DNA of 10,553 bases from Lachnospiraceae bacterium (GCA_028694115.1 JAQUUB010000131.1:1-10553); one strand, 5' to 3'; counted from the first letter of the stretch, positions 1 through 7,577 are shown. Numbers and translations are program-made. The notes: a model not told the origin generated them from the sequence alone.

Positions 1-1
1 A

Positions 2-1681
2 ACAGCATACAACGAATTCATTATTAATGGTGGATATATTGTGGTTGATAGCTGTATGATTACCATTAAGATTGATAAGTATGGGAATCGTACTAACAGT
101 GGTTCCATGGACGATTACGGAAATTTTCATGGGAATGTTTATACAGATTATAATGGCATTGCAAATGCAGCTCCTTGGAGTAATCCAAGCTCTTTGCACA
201 ATTATTTTAATAAGACAATCAATTATGTAACGCAGCTAAAATCAAGACAAGTTGTATATGTCAGGTATCAGCAGGCAGATGGTGGTTATGGCAGTTATAG
301 TGCTGTCATCAACAAAGATTATGTATATGGAGAAATAGTCTCTTGGTCAAGAGATGCTGACGCCTGCTATAATGCTGCAAGTATTTCTTACACAGCAAAG
401 CAGGCGAAGACTTCATATGTATCGGTTACCCGTAAGCAATATGTGCAGAATGTATATGTGAAATATCAGGATGCAAACGGGAATTACAGTGGTGACTGGG
501 CACTTGCCAAAAGTCAGAACCTGTATTATGGATCTAGCTTTGAATGGTCTTATTCCGGAGATGCCTGCTACAATGCTGCAAGTGTTAGTAAATATACGGT
601 TACTGGAGCAAAGAATCATTATATCTATATTTCAAGAAAGAAATATTCAGTAAGTGTCAGTGCAGGGATAGGAATCAGTAGTGTTTCGGGCAGTGGAAGT
701 TATTATTATGGAGCTAATTGTAACGTTGATGCAGTAGTGAAAACCGGATACACATGGAAGAATTGGACTGGAACATATACGTCCACCAGTAAAAACTATA
801 CCTTTTCTGTAATAGGAAATGTTTCGTTGACAGCGAATGCAGAGGCGAACACCTATTATATTGTGTTTCATCCGAATGGCGGTAGTGGTTCAATGACTAC
901 ACTGACTTGTAAGTATGATCAGACATATACGCTACCAGCAATGAGCTTTGCATATCCATCCCATCCGTGTAAGTACCTTGGATGGAATACAGATGCCAAT
1001 TCCTATTATCCGACCTATGCAGAGAAACAGCAGATTTGTAATCTTACCAGTGTGAATGGATACACCTTTCACTTTTATGCAATCTGGGATTATGCACCTG
1101 ATCTGACTTGCACAGATCGGTATTTTACTTTGTATGAAGCACAGACAGGAGTGATTACGGAGGCAGAGTTGCTTCGGACTGTAACATCAACAGACCGAGA
1201 GGATGGAACAACGCAGATCCGGGTTAAGAACTATTCTACAACCACTTTTACAGGCTTAACAGGCCCTGGGGTGATTACGATAACGTATACCACGACAGAC
1301 AGTAGAAATAATATAACGGAAAAGCAGGCGAAGGTATCGATTGTAGATACGAATGCTACAAAAGAGGGACCAATGGATTTTGACGGTAAGAAGAAATATG
1401 CAAGATTTATTGCAGTGGACTATTTTCAGGAAGATTATGTCAATGGGGGATTGGAGACAACATCAAAGTGGAGAAGCGATGTGACTTATCGAAATACTTT
1501 GACAGCTGCAATGAACAATTTAAAAGGAGAAGATGGGAATTGGTCACATGTAGTGAAGAGTTATGAATTTTCAAAGGAAGAAATAAATCAAGTGATGCAA
1601 TATGTGAATGATAATGGGATGGGTAATTCGGTTAGTGGAACTGCTCTTTCAAGATTTATCAATCAGATTGTAGTAGATTAG
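2..1681 (+). CDS. Repeat-rich cell-surface protein, 5' end missing (ICE backbone type)
   Basis: The reading frame is open from the first codon at base 2 (TAYNEFIINGGYIV...), so the gene starts before the window; the GTG at 41 is only an internal codon. Visible modules: two tandem copies of a 67-residue beta-rich unit (about 245-442 and 443-646), both containing D-ACYNAAS and ending in a Tyr-Val/Ile-x-Val/Ile-x-Arg-Lys strand; a GYTWKNWTG-type bacterial repeat (about 647-850); an InlB B-type Listeria-Bacteroides repeat (about 851-1090, FHPNGGSGSM ... YLGWNTD ... FYAIWD); an Ig-like/HYR-type module (about 1115-1360, ending VSIVD); and an alpha-helical C-terminal region (about 1370-1678). No LPxTG motif or C-terminal membrane segment is present, so it is not a sortase substrate at this end. 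Proteins of this build are often encoded in clostridial conjugative elements and are presumed extracellular, with possible adhesion or mating-contact roles. GC content is higher than in the downstream operon. Identity as a surface protein is firm; the ICE role is inferred. Confidence 0.8.
   Translation, partial: TAYNEFIINGGYIVVDSCMITIKIDKYGNRTNSGSMDDYGNFHGNVYTDYNGIANAAPWSNPSSLHNYFNKTINYVTQLKSRQVVYVRYQQADGGYGSYSAVINKDYVYGEIVSWSRDADACYNAASISYTAKQAKTSYVSVTRKQYVQNVYVKYQDANGNYSGDWALAKSQNLYYGSSFEWSYSGDACYNAASVSKYTVTGAKNHYIYISRKKYSVSVSAGIGISSVSGSGSYYYGANCNVDAVVKTGYTWKNWTGTYTSTSKNYTFSVIGNVSLTANAEANTYYIVFHPNGGSGSMTTLTCKYDQTYTLPAMSFAYPSHPCKYLGWNTDANSYYPTYAEKQQICNLTSVNGYTFHFYAIWDYAPDLTCTDRYFTLYEAQTGVITEAELLRTVTSTDREDGTTQIRVKNYSTTTFTGLTGPGVITITYTTTDSRNNITEKQAKVSIVDTNATKEGPMDFDGKKKYARFIAVDYFQEDYVNGGLETTSKWRSDVTYRNTLTAAMNNLKGEDGNWSHVVKSYEFSKEEINQVMQYVNDNGMGNSVSGTALSRFINQIVVD
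245..646 (+). repeat. Two tandem 201-base (67-codon) repeats inside the surface-protein gene
   Basis: The unit at about 245-442 is repeated at about 443-646 with a period of 201 bases. At DNA level GACGCCTGCTATAATGCTGC at 359 lines up with GATGCCTGCTACAATGCTGC at 560, while the flanks have diverged. At protein level both units follow Val-Tyr-Val-Arg/Lys-Tyr-Gln ... Asp-Ala-Cys-Tyr-Asn-Ala-Ala-Ser ... Arg-Lys. This is an intragenic duplication of a beta-sandwich module, not a mobile repeat. Confidence 0.85.
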
Positions 1682-1721
1682 AACGAATATTTTCATAATA
1701 GCTGGCGAAACAAATCATATT

Positions 1722-1758
1722 TCCAAATAGTAATCTGAATCATAGATTACTGTTTGGA
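1722..1758. repeat. 15-bp inverted repeat with 7-base loop
   Basis: The left arm 1722-1736 (TCCAAATAGTAATCT) pairs with the right arm 1744-1758 (AGATTACTGTTTGGA) with one G-U pair, around loop GAATCAT. It lies 40 bases after the surface-protein stop, where a terminator is expected. However, no T-run follows on the + strand (ATAATAAAAAATGG comes next) and none is clear on the - strand, so it is a weak terminator at best. It could instead be a protein-binding palindrome or a recombination relic at the cargo junction. Confidence 0.5.
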
Positions 1759-1886
1759 TAATAAAAAATGGAGTGTATAAGATTAAGAAGATTTTTTGAA
1801 TAATTGTTTCTGAAATAACTATTGACTTTGGATGAATATTCCTTTTGAAAAAATTGCAAAGAATGGTATTTTATGTCTAAAATTAA

Positions 1887-1915
1887 TTGATATTGTTCCG
1901 AGATGGGATTATAAT
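1887..1915 (+). promoter_or_regulatory. Predicted sigma-A promoter of the cargo operon
   Basis: The -35 box TTGATA (1887-1892) and the -10 box TATAAT (1910-1915) are separated by exactly 17 bases, one mismatch from consensus overall. Transcription would start near 1922, about 100 bases before the first gene of the operon. The untranslated leader carries the palindrome CTATAATATAG (1932-1942), well placed for a repressor, plausibly one of the two DNA-binding proteins encoded immediately downstream. Confidence 0.55.
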
Positions 1916-2021
1916 AAATTATCGGTTGCGACTATAATATAGACAAAGATTTGAAGGACATTGGAAATGGTCGTCCACTATAATAGGTAACTAGATGTTT
2001 ATTTTTTTATGAGGCAAATAT

Positions 2022-2216
2022 ATGGAAGGATACATTACATTAAAGGAAGCGTCAGATAAATGGGGAATTAGCGAAAGAAGAATTCGTACTTTGTGTATGG
2101 AAGGTAGAATTAAACATGCATCAAAATTAGGTTCCATTTGGGCAATTCCAGTTGATGCTGAAAAACCGAAAGATAAAAGAGTTAAATCAGGAAAATATAT
2201 AAAGTTAGTAAGATAA
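2022..2216 (+). CDS. Small helix-turn-helix DNA-binding protein (64 aa)
   Basis: This is a compact MerR/excisionase-like winged-helix protein. Residues 4-28 (YITLKEASDKWGISERRIRT) give the helix-turn-helix, followed by the wing GRIKHASKLGSIWAIP (about 28-43) and a basic tail (DKRVKSGKYIKLVR). The ATG at 2022 has GAGG at 2011-2014, seven bases upstream. Stand-alone proteins of this type are common in Lachnospiraceae and often open accessory or toxin-antitoxin-like loci, sometimes fused to effector domains. It is first in the operon, 70 bases before the WYL regulator, and is probably a local transcription regulator. An excisionase-like role is less likely because no integrase is adjacent. No ligand-binding domain is present. 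Confidence 0.8.
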   Translation: MEGYITLKEASDKWGISERRIRTLCMEGRIKHASKLGSIWAIPVDAEKPKDKRVKSGKYIKLVR

Positions 2217-2271
2217 TGACACATTCTGTCTATGCAACTTGTTATACTTTATACGTCAAATAGAGCTATAT

Positions 2272-2278
2272 AAAGGAG
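2272..2278 (+). promoter_or_regulatory. Ribosome binding site that fixes the WYL regulator start at TTG 2287
   Basis: AAAGGAG lies eight bases before the TTG at 2287. The upstream in-frame TTG at 2239 has no purine-rich site before it. The initiator is therefore taken as TTG 2287, giving 320 residues. Confidence 0.75.
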
Positions 2279-2286
2279 AGGCATCA

Positions 2287-3249
2287 TTGCAAAAGGATGG
2301 AAAAGATAAGATTGAACGAGTACTTGCTATTTATACCAAATTGATGAATGGGAATGTTGTTAATAAATATCAAGAAGCTACTGATTATGGTGTGAACGAA
2401 AGAAGTATACAACGAGACATAGATGATATAAGAGATTATTTAGATCTTAGTAATGAACAATCTGGCGTCATTAATTCTGTAATATATGACAGAGAAAAAA
2501 AAGGGTATTGTTTAGAACAGGCTTATTGTTTGAAGTTCACTAATCCAGAAATATTAGCTATATGCAAAATACTTCTTGATAGTCGTGCATTTACTCAAAT
2601 AGAAATGTCCGAAATGCTAAGAAAATTAATAGAATGTTGTGTTCCGAAGGTTAATAGAAAATTAGTTCAAGAATTGATAGCGAACGAAGAGTTTCATTAC
2701 ATTGAACCAAAGCATAGAGTGGTACTTATTGATAAGATGTGGAAAATCGGACAAGCGATACACAATAATCAATTTATCGAAATTAAGTATCAAGGGGTAA
2801 GAGGAACTACTGTAAAAACGAGAAAATTAAAGCCCTTAGCAATTATGTTCTCAGATTACTATTTTTATCTAGCGGCATTTATAGATGATAAAAAAGTATT
2901 GGATAATTTTAATGTGATAGATGATTCGTTCCCAACCATTTATCGTATTGACCGAATACAAGATCTGGTTGTAAAAGAGGAGAAGTTTCATATTCCGTAT
3001 TCAAGTCGTTTTGAAGAGGGAGAGTTTAGAAAAAGAATTCAATTTATGTTCGGAGGAAAATTACGAAGGATTAGATTTCAATATTTAGGTTTTTCAGTTG
3101 AAGCAGTTATGGACAGATTACCAACTGTAAAAATTGAAAAGGAAGACGAGATAGATGGAAAAAAAATCTACACGATGTCAGCGGAAGTATTTGGTGATGG
3201 TATAGATATGTGGATTAGAAGTCAGGGAGATAATATTAAGATGCTATAG
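2287..3249 (+). CDS. WYL-domain transcriptional regulator
   Basis: With the TTG start the protein has 320 residues, the usual length of the wHTH-WYL-WCX family. The N-terminal winged helix covers about residues 7-75, with the recognition segment NERSIQRDIDDIRDYL at about 37-52. The WYL domain covers about 146-230: IEIKYQG at about 164-170, then RKLKPLAIMFSDYYFYLAAF at about 179-198, where the name motif is Tyr-Phe-Tyr-Leu, then YRIDRI. A WCX-like C-terminal domain follows (about 250-315). Family knowledge: WYL proteins are cytoplasmic regulators whose WYL domain is thought to sense nucleic acid or nucleotide ligands, and BrxR/CapW members repress anti-phage loci. It sits 15 bases before the EEP gene. 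It is likely the signal-responsive regulator of this operon. The rare TTG start may keep its level low. Confidence 0.88.
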   Translation: MQKDGKDKIERVLAIYTKLMNGNVVNKYQEATDYGVNERSIQRDIDDIRDYLDLSNEQSGVINSVIYDREKKGYCLEQAYCLKFTNPEILAICKILLDSRAFTQIEMSEMLRKLIECCVPKVNRKLVQELIANEEFHYIEPKHRVVLIDKMWKIGQAIHNNQFIEIKYQGVRGTTVKTRKLKPLAIMFSDYYFYLAAFIDDKKVLDNFNVIDDSFPTIYRIDRIQDLVVKEEKFHIPYSSRFEEGEFRKRIQFMFGGKLRRIRFQYLGFSVEAVMDRLPTVKIEKEDEIDGKKIYTMSAEVFGDGIDMWIRSQGDNIKML

Positions 3250-3264
3250 GGAGGCGAAAAAAGA

Positions 3265-4185
3265 ATGAGTTATCATATTGGATCTTTTAATATACGAGAT
3301 TTTAATTATTCGAATCAAACCCAAGATGGGGAAACCTTAAATAGAGATTTCAATAAGATTGCAGAAATAATAATAAAGGAAGGATTTGATGTTGTTGGAA
3401 TTCAAGAGGTAAATTCGGAATCGCCAATTCGACATTTGACTCAGATTTTGAATCAGCACAAGAATTTACTTAGAGAATATGAATACTCGTTTGGTGCGGA
3501 TATGCCAACTCATTCGAAAGATCCTGAAAGATATGGGTTTATTTGGAATGTAAAGAGGTTGAGGTTATTAAAAGATCCAACTTATTATACAAATGCGGGT
3601 GGAGTTACATTACAAAGACCACCATATTATGCTCGATTTACAGCAAGAGGAATGCTTGGAGGCTCAAATTTTGAATTGCGTTTGGTTAATGTACATATTT
3701 TAGATTCAAAAAGAGAAGCTGAGAGAATCGACGAATTTGATATTTTAGTTAAGCAAGTTTTGCCTAGAATTTGTGATCATCAGTCTTTACCTAATTCGTT
3801 AGAGATGATGCCATCCTACACTTTTTTATTGGGAGATTACAATATTTGTTTGAATAAGGGGCCAAGAGCAGAGATTAAAATAGAGAGTATTACAGGAACA
3901 AATTACACGGGTAAAAAGAGATATTTTAAAACAGTTCAAGAAATGCCTACATCATTGAGAATGGTAAATAATCAACAAACTGTCGAAGATTGCTATGCAA
4001 ATAATTATGACCATTTTTCATACGAAATGGATTTGATAAGTAAGCTGAAAATATCAAATGTTAGCAGGGTGGATGCATTAAACAAATATTTTAGTTCAGA
4101 AAAAACGCCAGTCGAAAAATTGGACGGCTATAGGAAAAAAGTTTCTGATCATGTTCCTATTAGTATGGATATTGATCTGAAGTAG
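3265..4185 (+). CDS. Endonuclease/exonuclease/phosphatase (EEP) family hydrolase
   Basis: This 306-residue protein is a complete single EEP (DNase I/ExoIII/inositol-phosphatase superfamily) fold with the metal-dependent catalytic set in order: Asn9 in SFNIRDF, Glu48 in DVVGIQEV, Tyr90/Trp94 region YGFIWN, Asn142-x-His144 in LVNVHIL, Asp191-x-Asn193 in LLGDYNI, an acidic residue in MDLI (Asp256), and the terminal Ser294-Asp295-His296 in SDHVPI. No signal peptide or membrane segment is present, so it acts in the cytoplasm. Family members cleave DNA, RNA or phosphoester lipids and inositol phosphates; the substrate cannot be read from the sequence. The ATG at 3265 has GGGAGG at 3249-3254 overlapping the WYL stop, so translation is probably coupled. 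It is the best candidate for the enzymatic effector of the operon. Confidence 0.87.
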   Translation: MSYHIGSFNIRDFNYSNQTQDGETLNRDFNKIAEIIIKEGFDVVGIQEVNSESPIRHLTQILNQHKNLLREYEYSFGADMPTHSKDPERYGFIWNVKRLRLLKDPTYYTNAGGVTLQRPPYYARFTARGMLGGSNFELRLVNVHILDSKREAERIDEFDILVKQVLPRICDHQSLPNSLEMMPSYTFLLGDYNICLNKGPRAEIKIESITGTNYTGKKRYFKTVQEMPTSLRMVNNQQTVEDCYANNYDHFSYEMDLISKLKISNVSRVDALNKYFSSEKTPVEKLDGYRKKVSDHVPISMDIDLK

Positions 4186-4194
4186 TAGTTACTA

Positions 4195-4202
4195 GGGAGG
4201 AG
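4195..4202 (+). promoter_or_regulatory. Ribosome binding site favouring ATG 4212 over ATG 4203
   Basis: GGGAGGAG ends directly before the ATG at 4203, leaving no workable spacing, but lies nine bases before the in-frame ATG at 4212. The large protein is therefore taken to begin MENNTEIRNE. Confidence 0.7.
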
Positions 4203-4211
4203 ATGCTAGCA

Positions 4212-6788
4212 ATGGAAAATAATACAGAGATAAGGAATGAGTACTCGGATGAGGAAAAACTAAAGGCGGCATATGCGTTAAATATGTGTACTGTGTCAGT
4301 ATCTCAAATAGTCGATTATAACGACTTATATATTCTGGAACAAGAATATGATGCTATTCTTAATAATCTTAATCTAAAAGTGATTCCGAAAGATGAGGCG
4401 TTATTGAGAATACTAACTGAGTTATTAAATACAATAACATTTTTTCGAATTCAGGATATGAAAAAGAATCAGATAGAAAAAGAATACCAGCAAAGAATGA
4501 AATCTGCTATTTGGTCGGCTGTTCCTAGCCTAAGTGTGTTTGTTTCTGGGAACCCAGTGACTATGGCATTGTCTTTAGCTACAACAGTAGGAACTGGATA
4601 TATGAATTATCGACGCGAGAAGGTTCAAGCTGGCTCCGAAAAAGAAAAAGCAGAGATGGAATTGCAGATTACTGCGATTGAGCAATTTAATGCACTGAGA
4701 AGAGAGTTGTTTACTACAGCTTGGAGATTAGCGGCAGAGTATGATTTTGAAGACAAGTGGAGATTGACTGAAAAACAAATTAAGCAATACAACGAAATAA
4801 TAATTGATCAAGATGAATTACGAAAATATGCAAGATTAGAGGCTATTCAGGATAAGTTCATGGCGTATCCTCCATTTTGGTATTATATGGGTCATACCGC
4901 AAATTATATTTCTCAAGTTTTTCAGGATGAGGAAACAAAAGTAGAATTTCGGGAAAAAGCCAAGAGGCATTTTGATGTATATGAGAAATTGAATGCTTTT
5001 AATATATTAAGAGAAGATCAAATGACTGCTTCATATGCACTGGAGTATATTGACTTGTTGTTTTTAGATGAAAAAAGAGATAATAAAAAGATTAGCAAAC
5101 TTATAAAAACTGCAATCGAAAAGGCTGGTAACAATAATGATATTTTACAGCTTTGTGCAACTTCATGTCTTAGAATTGGTCAATATGAAGAGGCAGCGGG
5201 ATTGTTGAAGGTCTTAGTAAATGAAGACTACAATAAAGTGATAAATGCACAGTTATTAAGTGCATTATATGTATCCAAAAGAAATAGACCTGAATATTCA
5301 ATTCTTGAAACAAGAGTATCTCCCAGATACCTATATCCAATGCCTGTTGAAGGTCAAGAGAATATAGATGTTTTAAATCAGGAGTTTGAGGCACAGCAGA
5401 AACTAGTATTGAAAGAAAAGTTTAAAGGGACATTGCAGAATATTATTAATAAATATTCTGAGCAATTTAATAGAGAAATCTCACAATTTGATTTGGAGGA
5501 AGAATATGGTGATTCGTTCTTTGAAAATTCAAAAAAGGCAAAACGTGAAAGATTAGCTAAAGCAAAAATGATACTAAGTGATGAAGAAAAACGCCGTTTC
5601 TATTCAGAAAGAATGAAAGGTATTAGTCTTCCACTTGAGTATACGAATATATTACAGAAGATGTTTGATAATATTTTTTCAGTAAATTGTTATTTGGATC
5701 CAGTTCTGCAAGATGATACTGTGGAGAAAACGACTAATGCAATTTCTAAAAATAAGGATCACATTAATTCGTTACAAGAGAAGATTGATGAAGGAATATT
5801 TGCGGCGCGTGAGTACGAGCAATTGCAAAAGATTGGTGTTGTTTTATTAGTACGAGAGGCCTTTGAAGAATTATATCAAGATGCAGTTAAACAAATTGAT
5901 GCAACTGACGTTGATGATTTGATGAGATTGGAAGGAAACTTGATGCAACTATGTAATAAGATGAATCTTCCAGAACCAGAAATTGCAATTGGTAATGAAG
6001 CTATAGACTTATTAGATTTTGATAGACCAAAGGAATTGTTTGATGTTTCGATGTTTGGAACAAAAGCGATAGTGGCAAAGAAAACGTCGGATTATTTAAA
6101 AGCAATGGCAAGTTATGTAAAGAATAAAATAGAAGCTCTTTCTCTTTCAAATGAAGCTGTTAAAACATTTTATCGAGAGGAAGTAGAGTTCAACAGATAC
6201 TTTAACAATTCCATTTTTGAAAGTTATTCGTCATTAAAGGCTAACTCACTTGCGATAATTTTTGATTGTACGAAGTCGCGTTTTGACCTAATTTTTACGA
6301 CAGAAGGACTTGTGTATGTGATTAAAGGGAAGGTATGTAAAAAAGCTCCATATGAAAATATTACGTATACTAAAAATGCGTTAGATTTGTGGGGTAGAAA
6401 ATACAAAAATGAAAATGTTGATTTGGCTGCATTGTATGAATTAATTCATGGATTAGATAAAAAGTTCATCAATAATATTGATCAAAAGATAGAATATATT
6501 GATGGAATTGTTTCAGCAAAAATATTAAATGCTTGGTTCAAAAATAATAGTGATTCTATGATAGATTCAGTAAGTCGTGTTTATTCATGGGCAGACCAAG
6601 GTATGTTGGAGCAAATGGGTTATTATATTGAGAAGGAATTGGACAGAAATAACTATTTGTTGCAATTTTACTGCGATTTGGAGTCTGGATATATATTGGG
6701 GCTTCGTATAGTAGAATTTGATGTTTTAGATCCAGATTTTGCAGAGAAGCTTACAAAAGCTGGTGGTGTGCTTAGAGTTGAAAGGTAG
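4212..6788 (+). CDS. Large helical protein with hydrophobic segment and possible PH-like domain (858 aa, unknown function)
   Basis: I cannot assign this to a named family. Visible layout (residues from Met 4212): helical N-terminus 10-95; a hydrophobic Gly/Ala/Ser-rich stretch at about 98-128 (AIWSAVPSLSVFVSGNPV, then MALSLATTVGTGYM), which could dip into or cross the membrane; a charged coiled-coil-like segment 135-170; an alpha-helical repeat region at about 245-360 (LCATSCLRIGQYEEAAGLL resembles a TPR unit); a very charged helical region 390-475; more helices to 645; then a beta-rich module at about 675-720 (SRFDLIFTTEGLVYVIKGKV ... YENITY) whose strand pattern resembles bacterial PH-like domains (inference); and an alpha/beta tail. 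No Walker A, nuclease or protease motif was found. It lies between the EEP enzyme and the membrane-protein genes, so it may be the scaffold or sensor of the complex. Confidence 0.8.
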   Translation: MENNTEIRNEYSDEEKLKAAYALNMCTVSVSQIVDYNDLYILEQEYDAILNNLNLKVIPKDEALLRILTELLNTITFFRIQDMKKNQIEKEYQQRMKSAIWSAVPSLSVFVSGNPVTMALSLATTVGTGYMNYRREKVQAGSEKEKAEMELQITAIEQFNALRRELFTTAWRLAAEYDFEDKWRLTEKQIKQYNEIIIDQDELRKYARLEAIQDKFMAYPPFWYYMGHTANYISQVFQDEETKVEFREKAKRHFDVYEKLNAFNILREDQMTASYALEYIDLLFLDEKRDNKKISKLIKTAIEKAGNNNDILQLCATSCLRIGQYEEAAGLLKVLVNEDYNKVINAQLLSALYVSKRNRPEYSILETRVSPRYLYPMPVEGQENIDVLNQEFEAQQKLVLKEKFKGTLQNIINKYSEQFNREISQFDLEEEYGDSFFENSKKAKRERLAKAKMILSDEEKRRFYSERMKGISLPLEYTNILQKMFDNIFSVNCYLDPVLQDDTVEKTTNAISKNKDHINSLQEKIDEGIFAAREYEQLQKIGVVLLVREAFEELYQDAVKQIDATDVDDLMRLEGNLMQLCNKMNLPEPEIAIGNEAIDLLDFDRPKELFDVSMFGTKAIVAKKTSDYLKAMASYVKNKIEALSLSNEAVKTFYREEVEFNRYFNNSIFESYSSLKANSLAIIFDCTKSRFDLIFTTEGLVYVIKGKVCKKAPYENITYTKNALDLWGRKYKNENVDLAALYELIHGLDKKFINNIDQKIEYIDGIVSAKILNAWFKNNSDSMIDSVSRVYSWADQGMLEQMGYYIEKELDRNNYLLQFYCDLESGYILGLRIVEFDVLDPDFAEKLTKAGGVLRVER

Positions 6789-6796
6789 GTGAGAAT

Positions 6797-7171
6797 GTGG
6801 GGATAGCAATATCAATTCTTACAGCTTTAGCAATGGGTGCAATTGCAGTTGCCGTTATATATATTGCATACCTATCTGTAAGTAAATTAAAAGAATTAAT
6901 TAGAGTAAGAAAAGAAAAAAATGCAAAACAAAAGGTTGCGTTTGGAAAGACTAGCAGAATTCTTCAAGAAAATGCAAAGGAAATTATTCAAGCTGCTCCG
7001 TCTATGACAATGGAAGAACTTGAAGAAGTATGTGATGAAAATCCATTTTTTGTTGTCAACTATGATCCAGAAACAGATAAAGTAATTGATTATCAGACTA
7101 TAAAAACAGATGGAACAGATGAGAAAGTTTTAAATATCGTAAAAGATGAAGGAATAATACTATTTGAATAA
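6797..7171 (+). CDS. Single-span membrane protein, paralogue 1 (124 aa)
   Basis: It starts at GTG 6797, eight bases after the preceding stop, with AGGTGAG just upstream. Residues 4-28 form one transmembrane helix, followed by a strongly basic stretch (KLKELIRVRKEKNAKQK) that places the C-terminal domain in the cytoplasm by the positive-inside rule. The soluble part contains AAPSMTMEELEE (66-77), VVNYDPETDKVIDY (86-99) and a hydrophobic C-terminus DEGIILFE. The same three blocks recur in the proteins at 8264 and, in part, 7188, so the three are paralogues. The family is not recognised. The acidic Tyr-Asp-Pro-Glu strand and fixed C-terminus suggest a small alpha/beta interaction domain, perhaps contacting the operon's AAA+ ATPase. 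Confidence 0.82.
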   Translation: MGIAISILTALAMGAIAVAVIYIAYLSVSKLKELIRVRKEKNAKQKVAFGKTSRILQENAKEIIQAAPSMTMEELEEVCDENPFFVVNYDPETDKVIDYQTIKTDGTDEKVLNIVKDEGIILFE

Positions 7172-7178
7172 AAAGGAG
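7171..7178 (+). promoter_or_regulatory. Ribosome binding site fixing paralogue 2 start at ATG 7188
   Basis: AAAAGGAG begins on the last base of the preceding stop codon and lies nine bases before ATG 7188. An in-frame TTG at 7164 lies inside the previous gene and has no such site. Confidence 0.75.
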
Positions 7179-7187
7179 AGTATACGA

Positions 7188-7577
7188 ATGGTGAAAGAAG
7201 TATTGATTGGTGTAGCTGGTGTTATTGTGGTAGCAGCAATAGTTGCAGTTGTAAAATACCAAATGTCAAAAAAGGAAAATGGTGAAGAGGTTGAAAAAAT
7301 ATTTGTTGATGAGCTGAATATTGGTGAAATAAAGGCATGGTTTAAGGACAAGCTTTTAAGTGAGGAACAGAAAGGTGTTGTATTTTATCCAACAAAAGAA
7401 AACACGGAGAAGTGGAAAGTAAAAATACCGGAAGATGAGAATTTGTTAATTCAAATTGTATATGATACAAATACAGATTCAGTTGTATCTTATAGAGAAA
7501 TTACTTTTGCAGAGTTGAGTGAAAAACTAAAAGAATTAATGGACAACAATGGCGGAACTCTTGTAATTGATAAATAG
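7188..7577 (+). CDS. Single-span membrane protein, paralogue 2 (129 aa)
   Basis: From ATG 7188 the protein opens MVKEVLIGVAGVIVVAAIVA, one transmembrane helix at residues 4-23, followed by KYQMSKKE, which indicates a cytoplasmic C-terminal domain. The domain is longer in its first half than in the paralogues (a WFKDKL helix and a Lys-rich strand WKVKIP), then has IQIVYDTNTDSVVSY (88-102) and ends LMDNNGGTLVIDK. These correspond to the Tyr-Asp...Asp strand and the N-G-G-hydrophobic-Asp tail of the proteins at 6797 and 8264. It lacks the AAPSMTMEEL block. No enzyme motif is visible. It is probably another subunit of the same membrane assembly. Confidence 0.8.
   Translation: MVKEVLIGVAGVIVVAAIVAVVKYQMSKKENGEEVEKIFVDELNIGEIKAWFKDKLLSEEQKGVVFYPTKENTEKWKVKIPEDENLLIQIVYDTNTDSVVSYREITFAELSEKLKELMDNNGGTLVIDK

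Larger units (their letters stand above)
1682..2021. other. AT-rich non-coding region between surface protein and operon
   Basis: There is no credible gene on either strand in these 340 bases. Composition drops at once after the surface-protein stop (14 G+C in 1741-1800, hand count), which makes this the likely left junction of the cargo. It holds a 15-bp inverted repeat (1722-1758), a sigma-A promoter (1887-1915), and a perfect 11-base palindrome CTATAATATAG (1932-1942) about 17 bases after the predicted transcription start, which could be an operator. No integrase site, insertion sequence end or direct repeat shared with the right side was found by eye. Confidence 0.6.

Noticed and set aside
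1560..1681. Sortase anchor or C-terminal membrane segment in the surface protein
   Set aside because: The C-terminus is a soluble helical sequence ending FINQIVVD. No LPxTG, hydrophobic run or charged tail is present.
1933..1984. Two further TATAAT sequences at 1933 and 1979 as promoters
   Set aside because: Neither has a -35-like box at 16-18 bases upstream (the nearest TTG-containing boxes are 12 or 22 bases away from the second). In AT-rich DNA such matches are expected by chance.
2239..2241. Upstream TTG as start of the WYL regulator
   Set aside because: It lacks a ribosome binding site and adds 16 residues outside the family's normal start. TTG 2287 has AAAGGAG eight bases upstream.
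2216..2267. Internal promoter between the HTH and WYL genes (ATGACA at 2216, TATACT at 2243)
   Set aside because: The spacer is 21 bases, too long for a sigma-A promoter. The short gap is better read as part of one operon.
4203..4205. ATG immediately after GGGAGGAG as start of the 858-residue protein
   Set aside because: There is no spacing between the ribosome binding site and this codon. The in-frame ATG nine bases downstream is correctly placed.
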